From Bacteroidales bacterium (GTDB taxonomy: Bacteria; Bacteroidota; Bacteroidia; Bacteroidales; Salinivirgaceae): a stretch of DNA of 64,000 nt. The stretch covers positions 42,388 through 106,387 of the forward strand of contig JAAYQU010000046.1 in the NCBI GenBank assembly GCA_012519055.1. The letters run 5' to 3'. The notes under the pieces are model-generated. The model saw nothing but the letters and a program-made list of their open reading frames with translations, did no database searches and was not told where the DNA came from. Each line of letters opens with the position of its first letter. The stretch's first letter is position 1. The translations under genes and the position numbers were made by a program. Positions 37,848 to 45,967 of the stretch are shown piece by piece.

Positions 37848-38717
37848 ATGAAAAGAAATTTGTTTATCTTAGCAATCGTATCACTTGCTTTTGTGATAGG
37901 TTGTCAAAAAGAGGATTTTAAAGAAGAATCCCAAGCTGTTGTAAATGGAAACGAAGAGGTTATTCCATTTGAACTTCCCGAACCTATTGAATTCCCTGAG
38001 TTCGTTGAGTGTAAACTGCCAGAATCAACAGAAAAATGGGGAGGGACTCCCCATAGCAAGTTGATGTTTATTGCTGCCAAATATTGGAAACTTTCCGATA
38101 GTAGAGCAAACAGAATGGCTGCTGGTGCACCTATGCCAGACCAACACGACAACGAAGGAACTATCCCTGGAACACAGCAATGGCGACATGGATACATCTA
38201 TCTGTATGGTTATTATACAGGAATAGGTGTTGCTGATGCGATGTGTGCTAATAATATTAACGGAAGTGGTTATAATAAGAGAAGTGCATTTTACTATTAT
38301 CCTTCAAACAAGTGGATGGGTGATTGGTACTTAGGCTATGCTGCTCATTATTTGCAAGATGTTGCAAATCCATGGCACACCTCTGCAAATATCTATCAAC
38401 AATTAGCAACTCATAATGGATATGAAAATTGGGTGTCTGCTAACTGGGATTCTGGTCATAATTTTGAAAGTGTAGTAAATGCAGATAAATACTACTATTC
38501 AGTTACTAATCCGGCAGCAGCTGTCAGATATTTAGCACTTTGGAGTAATTACAGAAATACAACTATTTACGATGCCTATGTTGCATCAGGGAAGCCAACT
38601 GGACTCAATGGAGGTAATGATGCTTTAATAGAGGGCACAAAAGAACTTTTGATAGCTGCATGCAGATATTCAAAGGGGCTTATCAAACACACGCTTGATG
38701 CTGAAAATGCTTGGTAA
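37848..38717 (+). CDS. zinc-dependent phospholipase C / P1-nuclease-like lipoprotein
   Basis: The 289-residue product has a lipoprotein signal ending VIGC (Cys19), an acidic Pro/Glu-rich linker, then a PLC/S1-P1-type domain from Trp64. Likely zinc ligands are Trp64 and His69 in WGGTPH (same spacing as the N-terminal Trp-His of P1 nuclease), Asp98, His114, His167 and Asp171 in HYLQD, His177 in NPWH, and His204 with Glu207. The His204-Glu207 spacing is one residue shorter than in clostridial alpha-toxin. In the family the Trp must be the mature N-terminus, so cleavage after Lys63 is expected. The substrate, phospholipid or nucleic acid, cannot be told from sequence. Confidence 0.8.
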   Translation: MKRNLFILAIVSLAFVIGCQKEDFKEESQAVVNGNEEVIPFELPEPIEFPEFVECKLPESTEKWGGTPHSKLMFIAAKYWKLSDSRANRMAAGAPMPDQHDNEGTIPGTQQWRHGYIYLYGYYTGIGVADAMCANNINGSGYNKRSAFYYYPSNKWMGDWYLGYAAHYLQDVANPWHTSANIYQQLATHNGYENWVSANWDSGHNFESVVNADKYYYSVTNPAAAVRYLALWSNYRNTTIYDAYVASGKPTGLNGGNDALIEGTKELLIAACRYSKGLIKHTLDAENAW

Positions 38718-38729
38718 TATTTTTTAATT

Positions 38730-38903
38730 TTAAGGGGCTGTCTTAACTTTTGGGACAGCCCCTTTCTTATAATACTCATCAACAAATGCCTTTCGGTGTT
38801 CTTTGGATAGTCCGTTGTAATTTCGTGACTTAGGCTTAGGGTCAGTAAATTTACCTTCTAAACTGTTATCAGTACCGAGAATACTTAATTCTATATTATC
38901 GTA
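38730..38903 (-). pseudogene. possible remnant ORF, 57 codons, no start
   Basis: An open minus-strand frame without an ATG runs from just after a TGA to a TAA, ending inside the hairpin at 38732-38764. It encodes a polar segment (DPKPKSRNYNGLSKEHRKAF region) that looks more protein-like than random AT-rich sequence. The hairpin arms (GGGGCTGTC...GACAGCCCC) resemble insertion-sequence ends seen in Bacteroidetes, so this could be the tail of a decayed transposase, but I cannot identify the family. Confidence 0.3.
38732..38764 (+). terminator. terminator hairpin after the phospholipase-like gene
   Basis: An 11-bp perfect stem (AAGGGGCTGTC and complement), extendable by two G-T and two A-T pairs to a 3-nt loop, starts 14 bp after the stop codon and is followed by TCTTATAAT. 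Confidence 0.7.
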
Positions 38904-39315
38904 TCACGCACATAAATTAAGGTGTATTGTGCTTTATAACTAAGATAAACATTGCGAAGTCTTAGGTGAGTATAATGACTTTTTTCTATCAATAAAATTG
39001 GCATTTAAATGCCAGACATTTAAAACACTGATTACCAAGTATTTTCCTGTTTTTTGCTGTGGCATGCGAACCACTATAAAAGCAAATTTTTAATCATATC
39101 ATTGTAAATACTGTAAGATTGGTAACTATGGACTTTATGGAAGATTTTATCATTGCCTTTTAGTATTAAGCCGAAAATTATATTAATTTTGAGTATTCAA
39201 CACACAAATTTAATAATACAGAATAAAGCTGATACGAACAAAACATTGATAATCAACGATATAATTATTAAGCGTACGTGTTCCATATTATCTAAAACCT
39301 AAAAATTACAATAGC
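38904..39315. other. gene-poor stretch
   Basis: I see no gene, RNA or clear promoter here. It is strongly AT-rich with stops in all frames. The only structure noted is the 14-bp palindrome GGCATTTAAATGCC at 39000-39013. Together with the remnant ORF before it, this makes the longest non-coding stretch of the window (about 600 bp). Confidence 0.6.
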
Positions 39316-40380
39316 ATGAAATCAAAATTTTTCGCATTAACATTAACGTTATTAATTTCTAGTAATTTAATCTCACAAACCGCATGTGAGCAAACAGTTG
39401 AACAGCTAAACAACTTATTACAACATCGTCTTGACAGAGTAGAAAAGCTAGTAGATGACGTAATGTGGTTTCAGCGGTTAAACGACATCGCCTACGTTGA
39501 CAAACTTTTTATTACAGGACCGCCACCGGCAAAAGAGAAAAATCCAACTGCTTTGGGAGCTGGTAATCCTATAAAATTTTGGACTTATGCAATTTTTCCA
39601 AAAGATATTGACCGTTCGAAAAAATACCCATTAATTGTCTTGCCACATGGAGGAGTACATGCAGATTTTACAACATATCATTTTCATATTATCAGGGAGA
39701 TGATTTCACAGGGATACGTAGTCGTAGCCCCTGAATACAGAGGAAGTACAGGTTATGGTAAAGGACATTACGAAAAAATTGACTACGGCGGATTGGAAGT
39801 TGATGATGTTTTAGCCAGCAAGAACTACATGATAGAAAACTACGGTTTTATTGACAAAAATCGTGTTGGCATTGTTGGTTGGAGCCATGGAGGACTAATT
39901 ACACTTATGAATATTTTTAATTTTCCGGACGATTATAAGGTTGCATTTGCAGGTGTACCTGTTAGCGATATAGTTGCAAGAATGGGCTATTACCATGATG
40001 ATTACAGAAAGTTATTTGAAACAGATTATCATATCGGAAAGTCGGCTCACGAAGATGTCAATGAATACCGCAGACGATCCCCAGCATGGAACACTCACAA
40101 ATTCAAAGACACACCATTACTAATTCATACTAATACCAATGATGAAGATGTAAATGTACTTGAGGTAGAACATCTTATCAAATCTTTAAAAGCCGATAAT
40201 AAAAAATTTGAATATGAAATTTTTAAAGATATCCCGGGCGGTCACTCATTTGACAGAATGGACACAAAAACAGCTAAAGAAATAAGAATAAAAATATATA
40301 AATTTCTTTCCAAACACCTTAAACCCGAAAATCCAATTACTAACTTAGAACAGCTAAACAAAGCTGGGTATCGATTTTAA
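39316..40380 (+). CDS. secreted alpha/beta hydrolase, S9 prolyl-oligopeptidase-like catalytic domain
   Basis: The 354-residue product has a signal peptide (MKSKFFALTLTLLISSNLIS). The S9-type alpha/beta hydrolase core includes the strand VVVAPEYRGSTGYGKGHY and the nucleophile in VGWSHGGLITL (Ser ~195). The catalytic Asp is in HTNTNDEDV and the His in PGGHSFDRM. It lacks the N-terminal beta-propeller of full S9 peptidases, so it is either a stand-alone hydrolase/esterase or a reduced dipeptidyl-peptidase-like enzyme. It has no close neighbours on its strand. Confidence 0.82.
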   Translation: MKSKFFALTLTLLISSNLISQTACEQTVEQLNNLLQHRLDRVEKLVDDVMWFQRLNDIAYVDKLFITGPPPAKEKNPTALGAGNPIKFWTYAIFPKDIDRSKKYPLIVLPHGGVHADFTTYHFHIIREMISQGYVVVAPEYRGSTGYGKGHYEKIDYGGLEVDDVLASKNYMIENYGFIDKNRVGIVGWSHGGLITLMNIFNFPDDYKVAFAGVPVSDIVARMGYYHDDYRKLFETDYHIGKSAHEDVNEYRRRSPAWNTHKFKDTPLLIHTNTNDEDVNVLEVEHLIKSLKADNKKFEYEIFKDIPGGHSFDRMDTKTAKEIRIKIYKFLSKHLKPENPITNLEQLNKAGYRF

Positions 40381-40440
40381 AAACTTTATTTAGGCGCAGA
40401 ACTTTTTATCCGTTTAATATGTTATTAGATAAAATATACG

Positions 40441-40472
40441 TTTGCTATTTTATAAATTGTTTCGTAATTTTG
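40441..40472 (+). promoter_or_regulatory. promoter of the coiled-coil/zapA genes
   Basis: TTTG (40441-40444), 20 nt spacer, TAATTTTG (40465-40472), both exact matches. The start is expected about 15 nt before the ATG at 40493. Confidence 0.65.
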
Positions 40473-40492
40473 TAGAGTTAATATTTTAATGT

Positions 40493-40786
40493 ATGGCAAA
40501 AACAAAAGAGACATTGTTATCGGAGATTCAGTCTAAGTTAAGCAGATTGATAGTGTTGTATAACAATTGTAAAGAAGCTAACGCAATGTTAACTTTGGAG
40601 ATTCAGGAAATCCGATCTCGTTTGGACGAAAAGGAGTTGCAATATAAAGAGTTAGAACAAAAACATATCAATTTAAAAGCAGCTCGTTCATTATCAGATA
40701 CGCCTGAGAGTTCGTTAGATGCCAAACAAAAAATTAACGAAATCGTGCGAGAAATTGATCAATGTTTAACACTCTTAACTCAATAG
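40493..40786 (+). CDS. small coiled-coil protein upstream of zapA
   Basis: The 97-residue product is almost wholly a coiled coil (heptads through about residues 5-65), with no membrane segment. It is 11 bp upstream of zapA and shares its promoter, which suggests a division-associated partner comparable to ZapB in role, but sequence homology to ZapB cannot be claimed. Unrecognised otherwise. Confidence 0.75.
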   Translation: MAKTKETLLSEIQSKLSRLIVLYNNCKEANAMLTLEIQEIRSRLDEKELQYKELEQKHINLKAARSLSDTPESSLDAKQKINEIVREIDQCLTLLTQ

Positions 40787-40797
40787 AATTGCAATAA

Positions 40798-41088
40798 ATG
40801 GGAGACGAAATTACCATAAGAGTAAGTATAGCCGAAAGATACTATCCAATCAAAATTGATAGTAATGATGAAGAACGTATCCGATTAGCGGCAAAGCGTA
40901 TTAATGATGCTGTGCTTCAATATAAAAAAGTGTATTCAGACAAGGATACACAAGACTTTTTGGCTATGGCAACTTTGCAATTTGTATCAAAATTAACCCA
41001 ACTCGAGGATAATAAAACCGACAATCAACTTGTCGAAATTCTTGAAAAATTAAACTATGACCTTGATATAGCCATTGAAAAAGAGTAA
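40798..41088 (+). CDS. zapA: cell division protein ZapA
   Basis: ZapA binds FtsZ and bundles its protofilaments. The 96-residue product has the family N-terminal strand pattern ITIRVSIAERYYPIKI and the motif ERIRLAAKRINDAVLQYK, followed by a long helix that forms the dimer/tetramer coiled coil. The 6S RNA lies directly downstream, as it does after zapA in E. coli. Confidence 0.88.
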   Translation: MGDEITIRVSIAERYYPIKIDSNDEERIRLAAKRINDAVLQYKKVYSDKDTQDFLAMATLQFVSKLTQLEDNKTDNQLVEILEKLNYDLDIAIEKE

Positions 41089-41119
41089 AAAACGACGTTC
41101 TTATACATAACAAAATATT

Positions 41120-41324
41120 GCCCGCACCAATACTTTGGGGTTTAGAAAAATCAACACTACTAAACATTGGCGACAAGCTAAATTTGGCAATGACAGGCCT
41201 CACTCTTGTTTCGACAAGAGTTTCGTAAGAAACAGTGGAAGTCAGAACCAAAATTGCAGCGCCAGACATGTCTGAAAGGATTTTTCCTTAAATGACTAAA
41301 GAACTTTGGTGCGGGCTTTTTTTA
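41120..41324 (+). ncRNA. ssrS: 6S RNA
   Basis: 6S RNA mimics an open promoter and sequesters RNA polymerase. The ~200-nt region begins GCCCGCACCAA and ends TTGGTGCGGGC followed by eight T residues: a perfect 11-bp closing stem that doubles as terminator. Internal hairpins include CTCTTGTTTCGACAAGAG (41202-41219). Length, closing stem and position between zapA and rny support the call (zapA-ssrS adjacency is also seen in E. coli). The central bubble was not modelled. Confidence 0.78.
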
Positions 41325-41411
41325 TTTAAATACTAAATAAAATGAAGCATACAATATAATATAAGCGGTACATTTAAACTCAATTATAAACTTTAATTTA
41401 TCTATAATACA

Positions 41412-42953
41412 ATGGAAATAAATTTAATAATCGTATTACTGCTCCTATCATTCACTTTAGGTGCAGTGCTTTCATATATAATATGGCAAAAAGTACAAAA
41501 AAGAAAGAAAGAGCGAATAATTGCTGAAGCTCAAGCAGAAGCAGAAGTTACCAGAAAAGAGAAAATTTTGCAAGCTAAGGAAAAATTTCTGCAGTTAAAA
41601 AGTGAACACGAGAAATACGTAGCCGAAAAAAATTCAAAATTAACGGCTATGGAAACAAAAGCAAAGCAGCGAGAAACTGCTATTGCTCAAAAAATTGAAG
41701 AAACTAACCGTAAAAGCAAAGAGATAGATATTATTCGTGACAACCTCACCCAACAAATGGAAATGGTTGAGAAAAAAAGCGAAGAACTTGAAAAATTGCA
41801 ACGGCAAACTATCGAACAATTGGAAACCATAAGCGGTCTATCTGTTGAAGATGCAAAATCACAATTAGTCGAATCTCTCAAAGCAGAAGCTCGAACCGAA
41901 GCAATGGCTTACATTAATGAGGTTATGGACGAAGCTAAACTTACTGCCAGTAAGGAAGCAAAACGCGTTGTGGTACAAACAATTCAACGTGTTGCTACTG
42001 AACATGCTATAGAAAACTCGGTTACTGTTTTTCACATTGAGAACGACGAAATAAAAGGGCGAATAATAGGTCGTGAAGGACGTAATATCAGAGCCTTAGA
42101 AGCTGCTACTGGTGTAGAAATAATTGTTGACGACACACCCGAAGCAATTATTTTGTCTGCATTCGACCCTGTCAGACGTGAAATTGCACGTTTGGCTCTT
42201 CATCAATTAGTAACTGACGGTAGAATCCATCCTGCACGTATTGAAGAGGTTGTTAACAGGGTTCAAAAACAGATTGAAGAAGAGATTGTTGAGACAGGAA
42301 AAAGAACAGCTATCGACCTTGGAATACACGGGCTACACCCAGAGCTGGTAAGACTAATAGGCAAAATGAAATATCGAAGCTCATACGGGCAAAACCTTCT
42401 ACAACACAGTCGTGAGGTGGCAAACCTGTCAGCTATAATGGCTTCAGAACTTGGGCTTAACAGCAAATTAGCAAAGAGAGCTGGTTTACTCCATGATATA
42501 GGCAAGGTGCCCGATGACGAGCCAGAACTACCACACGCAGTACTTGGAATGAAATTGGCAGAAAAGTATAAAGAAAAACCCGAAGTATGCAATGCTATTG
42601 GCTCACACCACGAAGAGGTTGAAATGAATACACTGCTTGCTCCAATTGTACAAGTATGTGACGCCATTTCTGGTGCAAGACCCGGCGCACGACGCGAGGT
42701 TGTCGAATCGTACATAAAAAGACTTAAAGAACTTGAAGATCTTGCACTTAGTCATAGCGGAGTGTTAAAAACATATGCTATTCAAGCTGGAAGAGAGTTA
42801 CGAGTTATTGTTGGAAGTGATAAAGTATCTGATAAAGAGGCAGAAACACTATCTTTCGACATTGCAAGGAAAATTCAAGACGGTATGACATATCCCGGAC
42901 AGATTAAAGTTACTGTGATTAGAGAAACACGTTCAGTAAACTATGCGAAATAA
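41412..42953 (+). CDS. rny: ribonuclease Y
   Basis: RNase Y is a membrane-anchored endoribonuclease that starts mRNA decay. The 513-residue product has an N-terminal membrane helix (~5-25), a long charged coiled coil (~30-190) and a KH domain ([17 protein letters not shown], ~210-265). The HD domain has the metal-binding pair His361-Asp362 in [12 protein letters not shown]. Length matches the family. A short ORF continues in the same frame 12 bp after its stop. Confidence 0.96.
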   Translation: MEINLIIVLLLLSFTLGAVLSYIIWQKVQKRKKERIIAEAQAEAEVTRKEKILQAKEKFLQLKSEHEKYVAEKNSKLTAMETKAKQRETAIAQKIEETNRKSKEIDIIRDNLTQQMEMVEKKSEELEKLQRQTIEQLETISGLSVEDAKSQLVESLKAEARTEAMAYINEVMDEAKLTASKEAKRVVVQTIQRVATEHAIENSVTVFHIENDEIKGRIIGREGRNIRALEAATGVEIIVDDTPEAIILSAFDPVRREIARLALHQLVTDGRIHPARIEEVVNRVQKQIEEEIVETGKRTAIDLGIHGLHPELVRLIGKMKYRSSYGQNLLQHSREVANLSAIMASELGLNSKLAKRAGLLHDIGKVPDDEPELPHAVLGMKLAEKYKEKPEVCNAIGSHHEEVEMNTLLAPIVQVCDAISGARPGARREVVESYIKRLKELEDLALSHSGVLKTYAIQAGRELRVIVGSDKVSDKEAETLSFDIARKIQDGMTYPGQIKVTVIRETRSVNYAK

Positions 42954-42965
42954 AGTATCCTAAAA

Positions 42966-43133
42966 TTGATTGTGTATAAAATCCCTGATTACATTTTTGT
43001 AGTAAGGGTCCCAGCAAAACAAACAGGCTGGATGAGCAAAGCAGGATATAAATTTAATGATAAAGGTGTTGCGATTTGTTCTGAAAATAATGAAACTTAT
43101 CTATTTAGAAAAAATGTCGTAAAAAAATATTAA
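42966..43133 (+). CDS. possible 55-residue protein between rny and the CitE-like gene
   Basis: An open frame from TTG (42966) to TAA (43131-43133) encodes a compact peptide beginning LIVYKIPDYIFVVRVPAKQ, with TGWMSKAGYKF in the middle and a basic end. It ends 2 bp before the next start codon, as in an operon. An internal ATG at 43033 would leave only about 33 residues. It is in the same frame as rny, directly after its stop. The family is unknown; it could be real or a remnant. Confidence 0.35.
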   Translation: MIVYKIPDYIFVVRVPAKQTGWMSKAGYKFNDKGVAICSENNETYLFRKNVVKKY

Positions 43134-43135
43134 TT

Positions 43136-43975
43136 ATGCTACGTACCTATTTTTTTATTCCAGCCTCTAAACCACGGTTTATAGAAAAAATGGATACCAT
43201 TGCCGCCGATACATTCGTTTTTGATTTCGAAGATGCAATTGCCGAATCAGAAAATGAGGTCGCATTTGAAAACATAAAAAAGGTTGATGGCGTTGAACAG
43301 TACTGGGTTAGACCACGATTGTTTAACCGTAATGAAGAGATTAATGACGCACAACTAAAGAGACTGTTTAATTTGGGGTTTAAAAATTATTTTTTGCCTA
43401 AAATAAGCACACCTGAAGAACTACAAAGCATATACAATGTTTTTGATTATTACGACACAACAGATATCCAATGGATTTTACTGATAGAGAGTCCGTTATC
43501 ATTAATTAATATTCCACATTTTTTTAGTGAATCCAAGTTCCCGATCAAAGGCATTGCACTTGGAGCACAAGACTATGCTGCAAAAACCAATATGCGTTTT
43601 ACAAATGAAGAGATAAGTTGGGCAAGAAAAGTCGTTCTTAATGCTGCATATGCATACAATGTAGAAGCTATTGACTTTGCCAGCATGAATATCGGCGACA
43701 TCAAAGAGTTTGAAAACGAGGTTTTAACAGGCTTTAAAATGGGATACACCGCAAAAATAATTGTCCACCCAAACCAACTACAAGTTGTAAAAAACATTGA
43801 GTATTACAGCAAAGCAGAAATTGAAAGAGCCGTAAAAATCAGCAGACAAATTGATTTTTCACAACTTAATGATTTTTCTATTGTAGTTGTCGATGGCAAA
43901 TTGTACGAAAAGGCACATTTAAAAAGAATAGAACGTATAATAGAATACGCCAAAGTCAAAAACTTGATTTCATAA
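43136..43975 (+). CDS. HpcH/HpaI aldolase / citrate lyase beta-like (CitE) protein
   Basis: CitE-like proteins are TIM-barrel C-C lyases acting on malyl-, citramalyl- or citryl-thioesters. The 279-residue product starts MLRTYFFIPASKPRFIEKM with the VFDFEDAIAESE motif, then WVRPRLFNR, LLIESPLSL (metal-binding Glu) and ALGAQDYAAKTNM (metal-binding Asp). No other citrate-lyase subunit is present, so it is a stand-alone member. The thioester substrate cannot be assigned. Confidence 0.82.
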   Translation: MLRTYFFIPASKPRFIEKMDTIAADTFVFDFEDAIAESENEVAFENIKKVDGVEQYWVRPRLFNRNEEINDAQLKRLFNLGFKNYFLPKISTPEELQSIYNVFDYYDTTDIQWILLIESPLSLINIPHFFSESKFPIKGIALGAQDYAAKTNMRFTNEEISWARKVVLNAAYAYNVEAIDFASMNIGDIKEFENEVLTGFKMGYTAKIIVHPNQLQVVKNIEYYSKAEIERAVKISRQIDFSQLNDFSIVVVDGKLYEKAHLKRIERIIEYAKVKNLIS

Positions 43976-44081
43976 ACATATTGGCAAAATCCACCCAATT
44001 GTAATACAAAAATATATTTAAAGATAAAACAAAGACCTAAACCACTGAAGTTTAAAATAGATTTTAAATTGCCCTACGGAT

Positions 44082-44798
44082 ATGGCTTCTGAAAAAATTC
44101 TTTGGTTTGAAGAGTTATCATCAACAAATAAAACAGCATGGCAATATATTGACAAACAGTCGGGATTTTGTATAGCTACAGGCTTTCAAAGTTCGGGCAG
44201 AGGTCAGGCTGGTAATAGCTGGGCATCAGAACCTAACAAAAACCTTTTAGCAAGTTACATATTTAGTTTGGATATAAAACCTGCGGAATGCTTTGCCATA
44301 TCTATGATTACATCTTTAGCAGTAGTAAGCCTGCTAAATTCGTACAATTGCACCGCCAAAATAAAATGGCCAAACGATATTATTGTAGATAACAAAAAAA
44401 TTGCCGGCATATTGATAGAAAACATCGTATCGGGCAATAGAGTTGAAAAAAGCATAATAGGTGTTGGATTAAATCTCAATCAAACAGAGTTTGCAGGATT
44501 GCCAAATGCAACAAGCCTAAAACTAAAACTTAAAACAGATTTAGATATCAAAACAATTGCAAGTGAGTTACAACGTTATTTAATCGCAGGGTTTGAAAAA
44601 AACAAAAAACCATCTCGGGAACTAAAAGAATCATATTTTGAACTACTATTCAAAAAAGACAAATCAATATACAGAGATAACAATTCAACTTTTGAAGGAA
44701 AAATAGTAGATATAGACTTTGATGGTGCACTAAAAATTCAGAAAAGCGACAATTGCACCAAATCATATTACTTTAAAGAAGTCCAAATGCTGTATTAA
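44082..44798 (+). CDS. birA: biotin--[acetyl-CoA carboxylase] ligase
   Basis: BirA activates biotin to biotinyl-AMP and attaches it to the carrier lysine of carboxylases. The 238-residue product lacks the N-terminal DNA-binding domain of E. coli BirA, so it is a ligase only. Motifs are SSGRGQAGNSWASE (biotin loop, with Gln-Ala for the usual Arg-Gly), IKWPNDIIVDNKKIAGILIE and GVGLNLNQ. It stands alone after a 106-bp gap from the CitE-like gene. Confidence 0.92.
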   Translation: MASEKILWFEELSSTNKTAWQYIDKQSGFCIATGFQSSGRGQAGNSWASEPNKNLLASYIFSLDIKPAECFAISMITSLAVVSLLNSYNCTAKIKWPNDIIVDNKKIAGILIENIVSGNRVEKSIIGVGLNLNQTEFAGLPNATSLKLKLKTDLDIKTIASELQRYLIAGFEKNKKPSRELKESYFELLFKKDKSIYRDNNSTFEGKIVDIDFDGALKIQKSDNCTKSYYFKEVQMLY

Positions 44799-44850
44799 CC
44801 CAGACCATATAAATAAATTGCATAATATCTTTTTCTTAATTACAATTAAT

Positions 44851-44881
44851 TTAGTAAACATCAATATTTTTGATATTTTTG
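44851..44881 (+). promoter_or_regulatory. promoter of the polysaccharide gene pair
   Basis: TTAG (44851-44854), 19 nt spacer, TATTTTTG (44874-44881). The -7 is exact and the -33 has the same one-base variant seen at 13281. The leader would be about 70 nt. Confidence 0.5.
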
Positions 44882-44955
44882 CAAACTTAATTTATAAAAC
44901 TTATTGATTTTAATAGCGGTGCACATTAACAATTATCAAAATAAAGTAAAAAAAC

Positions 44956-45951
44956 ATGGAAAGCATTTTCAGCAATAAAAACATTTTGCACATTTTTTCA
45001 AAATGGTGGAAACACATTGTTATAATAACAGTTATAGGAACAATAGTAGTAGGAGCATCCACATTTTTAGTAAAACGAAAATACAAATCGTTTGCTGACG
45101 TATATCCCTTAAATCTTGGGGCTTTTTCTGAAGAGACATATACCGAACAGATGATTCAAATATTAAACTCTAAAGATATCGCCAGAGAAGTAGTAAAAGA
45201 GCTTAAGCTTGATGATCACTGGGGTATCCCAAAAGACTATGTAAAATACAAAGCAAAAGTTTTTGATTACTATTATGATTTTGTCTCTATCCGAAAAACA
45301 CCTTTTGAATCGGTTGAAATTTCAGCTCTTGACGTTGATCCAAGCTTAGCACGTGACATAGTAAACTCAATATTAAAACATTATAATGAAAAAGTAACGT
45401 TTTTACACAGGGAAAAGATATTGGAATACATTGAGCTAAATGAAAAGCAGATAGCTAGTATTGAAGAGAAAATCAAAACATATGAAGCATTATTGGGAGA
45501 GATAATAAAAAAATCAGGAAATAAAGATTTTGCAAAAGTAGTTGAGCTTGGAAAAGGAGAAAGTAAATTAGTCACCAAAATAGAAGGCGATAGTGATAAC
45601 GATGTTAACGAATTAAAGAAAATACGACAAAACGTTAACCTGTCTTTTCAAACAATAAATCCCGACTTAGATATTGATATTGTCAAGGGTTACGGCACCG
45701 AATTTTTGCATTATTTTAAAATTTACAGAGAAAAAACTACTGCATTGGCAGACCTTAAAGTAGAAACAGAACAACTTAAAATTGAAGCAGAAAAAAAAGT
45801 TGCATACTACGCAATGATATCTTCTCCATACGTTGCTGATAAAAAGCACTCTCCAAAACGAATTCCTATAACCTTAATTGGAGGAATGTCTGTATTGTTA
45901 GTTTGTTTTATAATTATAAGCATAATTGAGCGAAATCCAACGCATTCGTAA
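44956..45951 (+). CDS. Wzz-like polysaccharide chain-length determinant protein
   Basis: Wzz proteins set the length of O-antigen or capsule chains at the inner membrane. The 331-residue product has the expected topology: a membrane segment at ~20-38, a large periplasmic region with a coiled coil (~150-285), and a second membrane segment at ~305-325. A Pro-rich patch precedes the last helix (SPKRIPITLIGG). No cytoplasmic tyrosine-kinase domain is attached. It is 16 bp upstream of the O-antigen ligase/polymerase-like gene. Confidence 0.8.
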   Translation: MESIFSNKNILHIFSKWWKHIVIITVIGTIVVGASTFLVKRKYKSFADVYPLNLGAFSEETYTEQMIQILNSKDIAREVVKELKLDDHWGIPKDYVKYKAKVFDYYYDFVSIRKTPFESVEISALDVDPSLARDIVNSILKHYNEKVTFLHREKILEYIELNEKQIASIEEKIKTYEALLGEIIKKSGNKDFAKVVELGKGESKLVTKIEGDSDNDVNELKKIRQNVNLSFQTINPDLDIDIVKGYGTEFLHYFKIYREKTTALADLKVETEQLKIEAEKKVAYYAMISSPYVADKKHSPKRIPITLIGGMSVLLVCFIIISIIERNPTHS

Positions 45952-45967
45952 AATTAACAATTAAGTA

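Noticed and set aside
39000..39013. Palindrome GGCATTTAAATGCC as an operator
   Set aside because: It is a single copy about 300 bp from the nearest start codon with no promoter element around it; noted only as structure.
42263..42715. A 150-codon minus-strand frame
   Set aside because: It is antisense to the KH and HD domains of RNase Y and has the Ser/Cys-rich composition typical of shadows.
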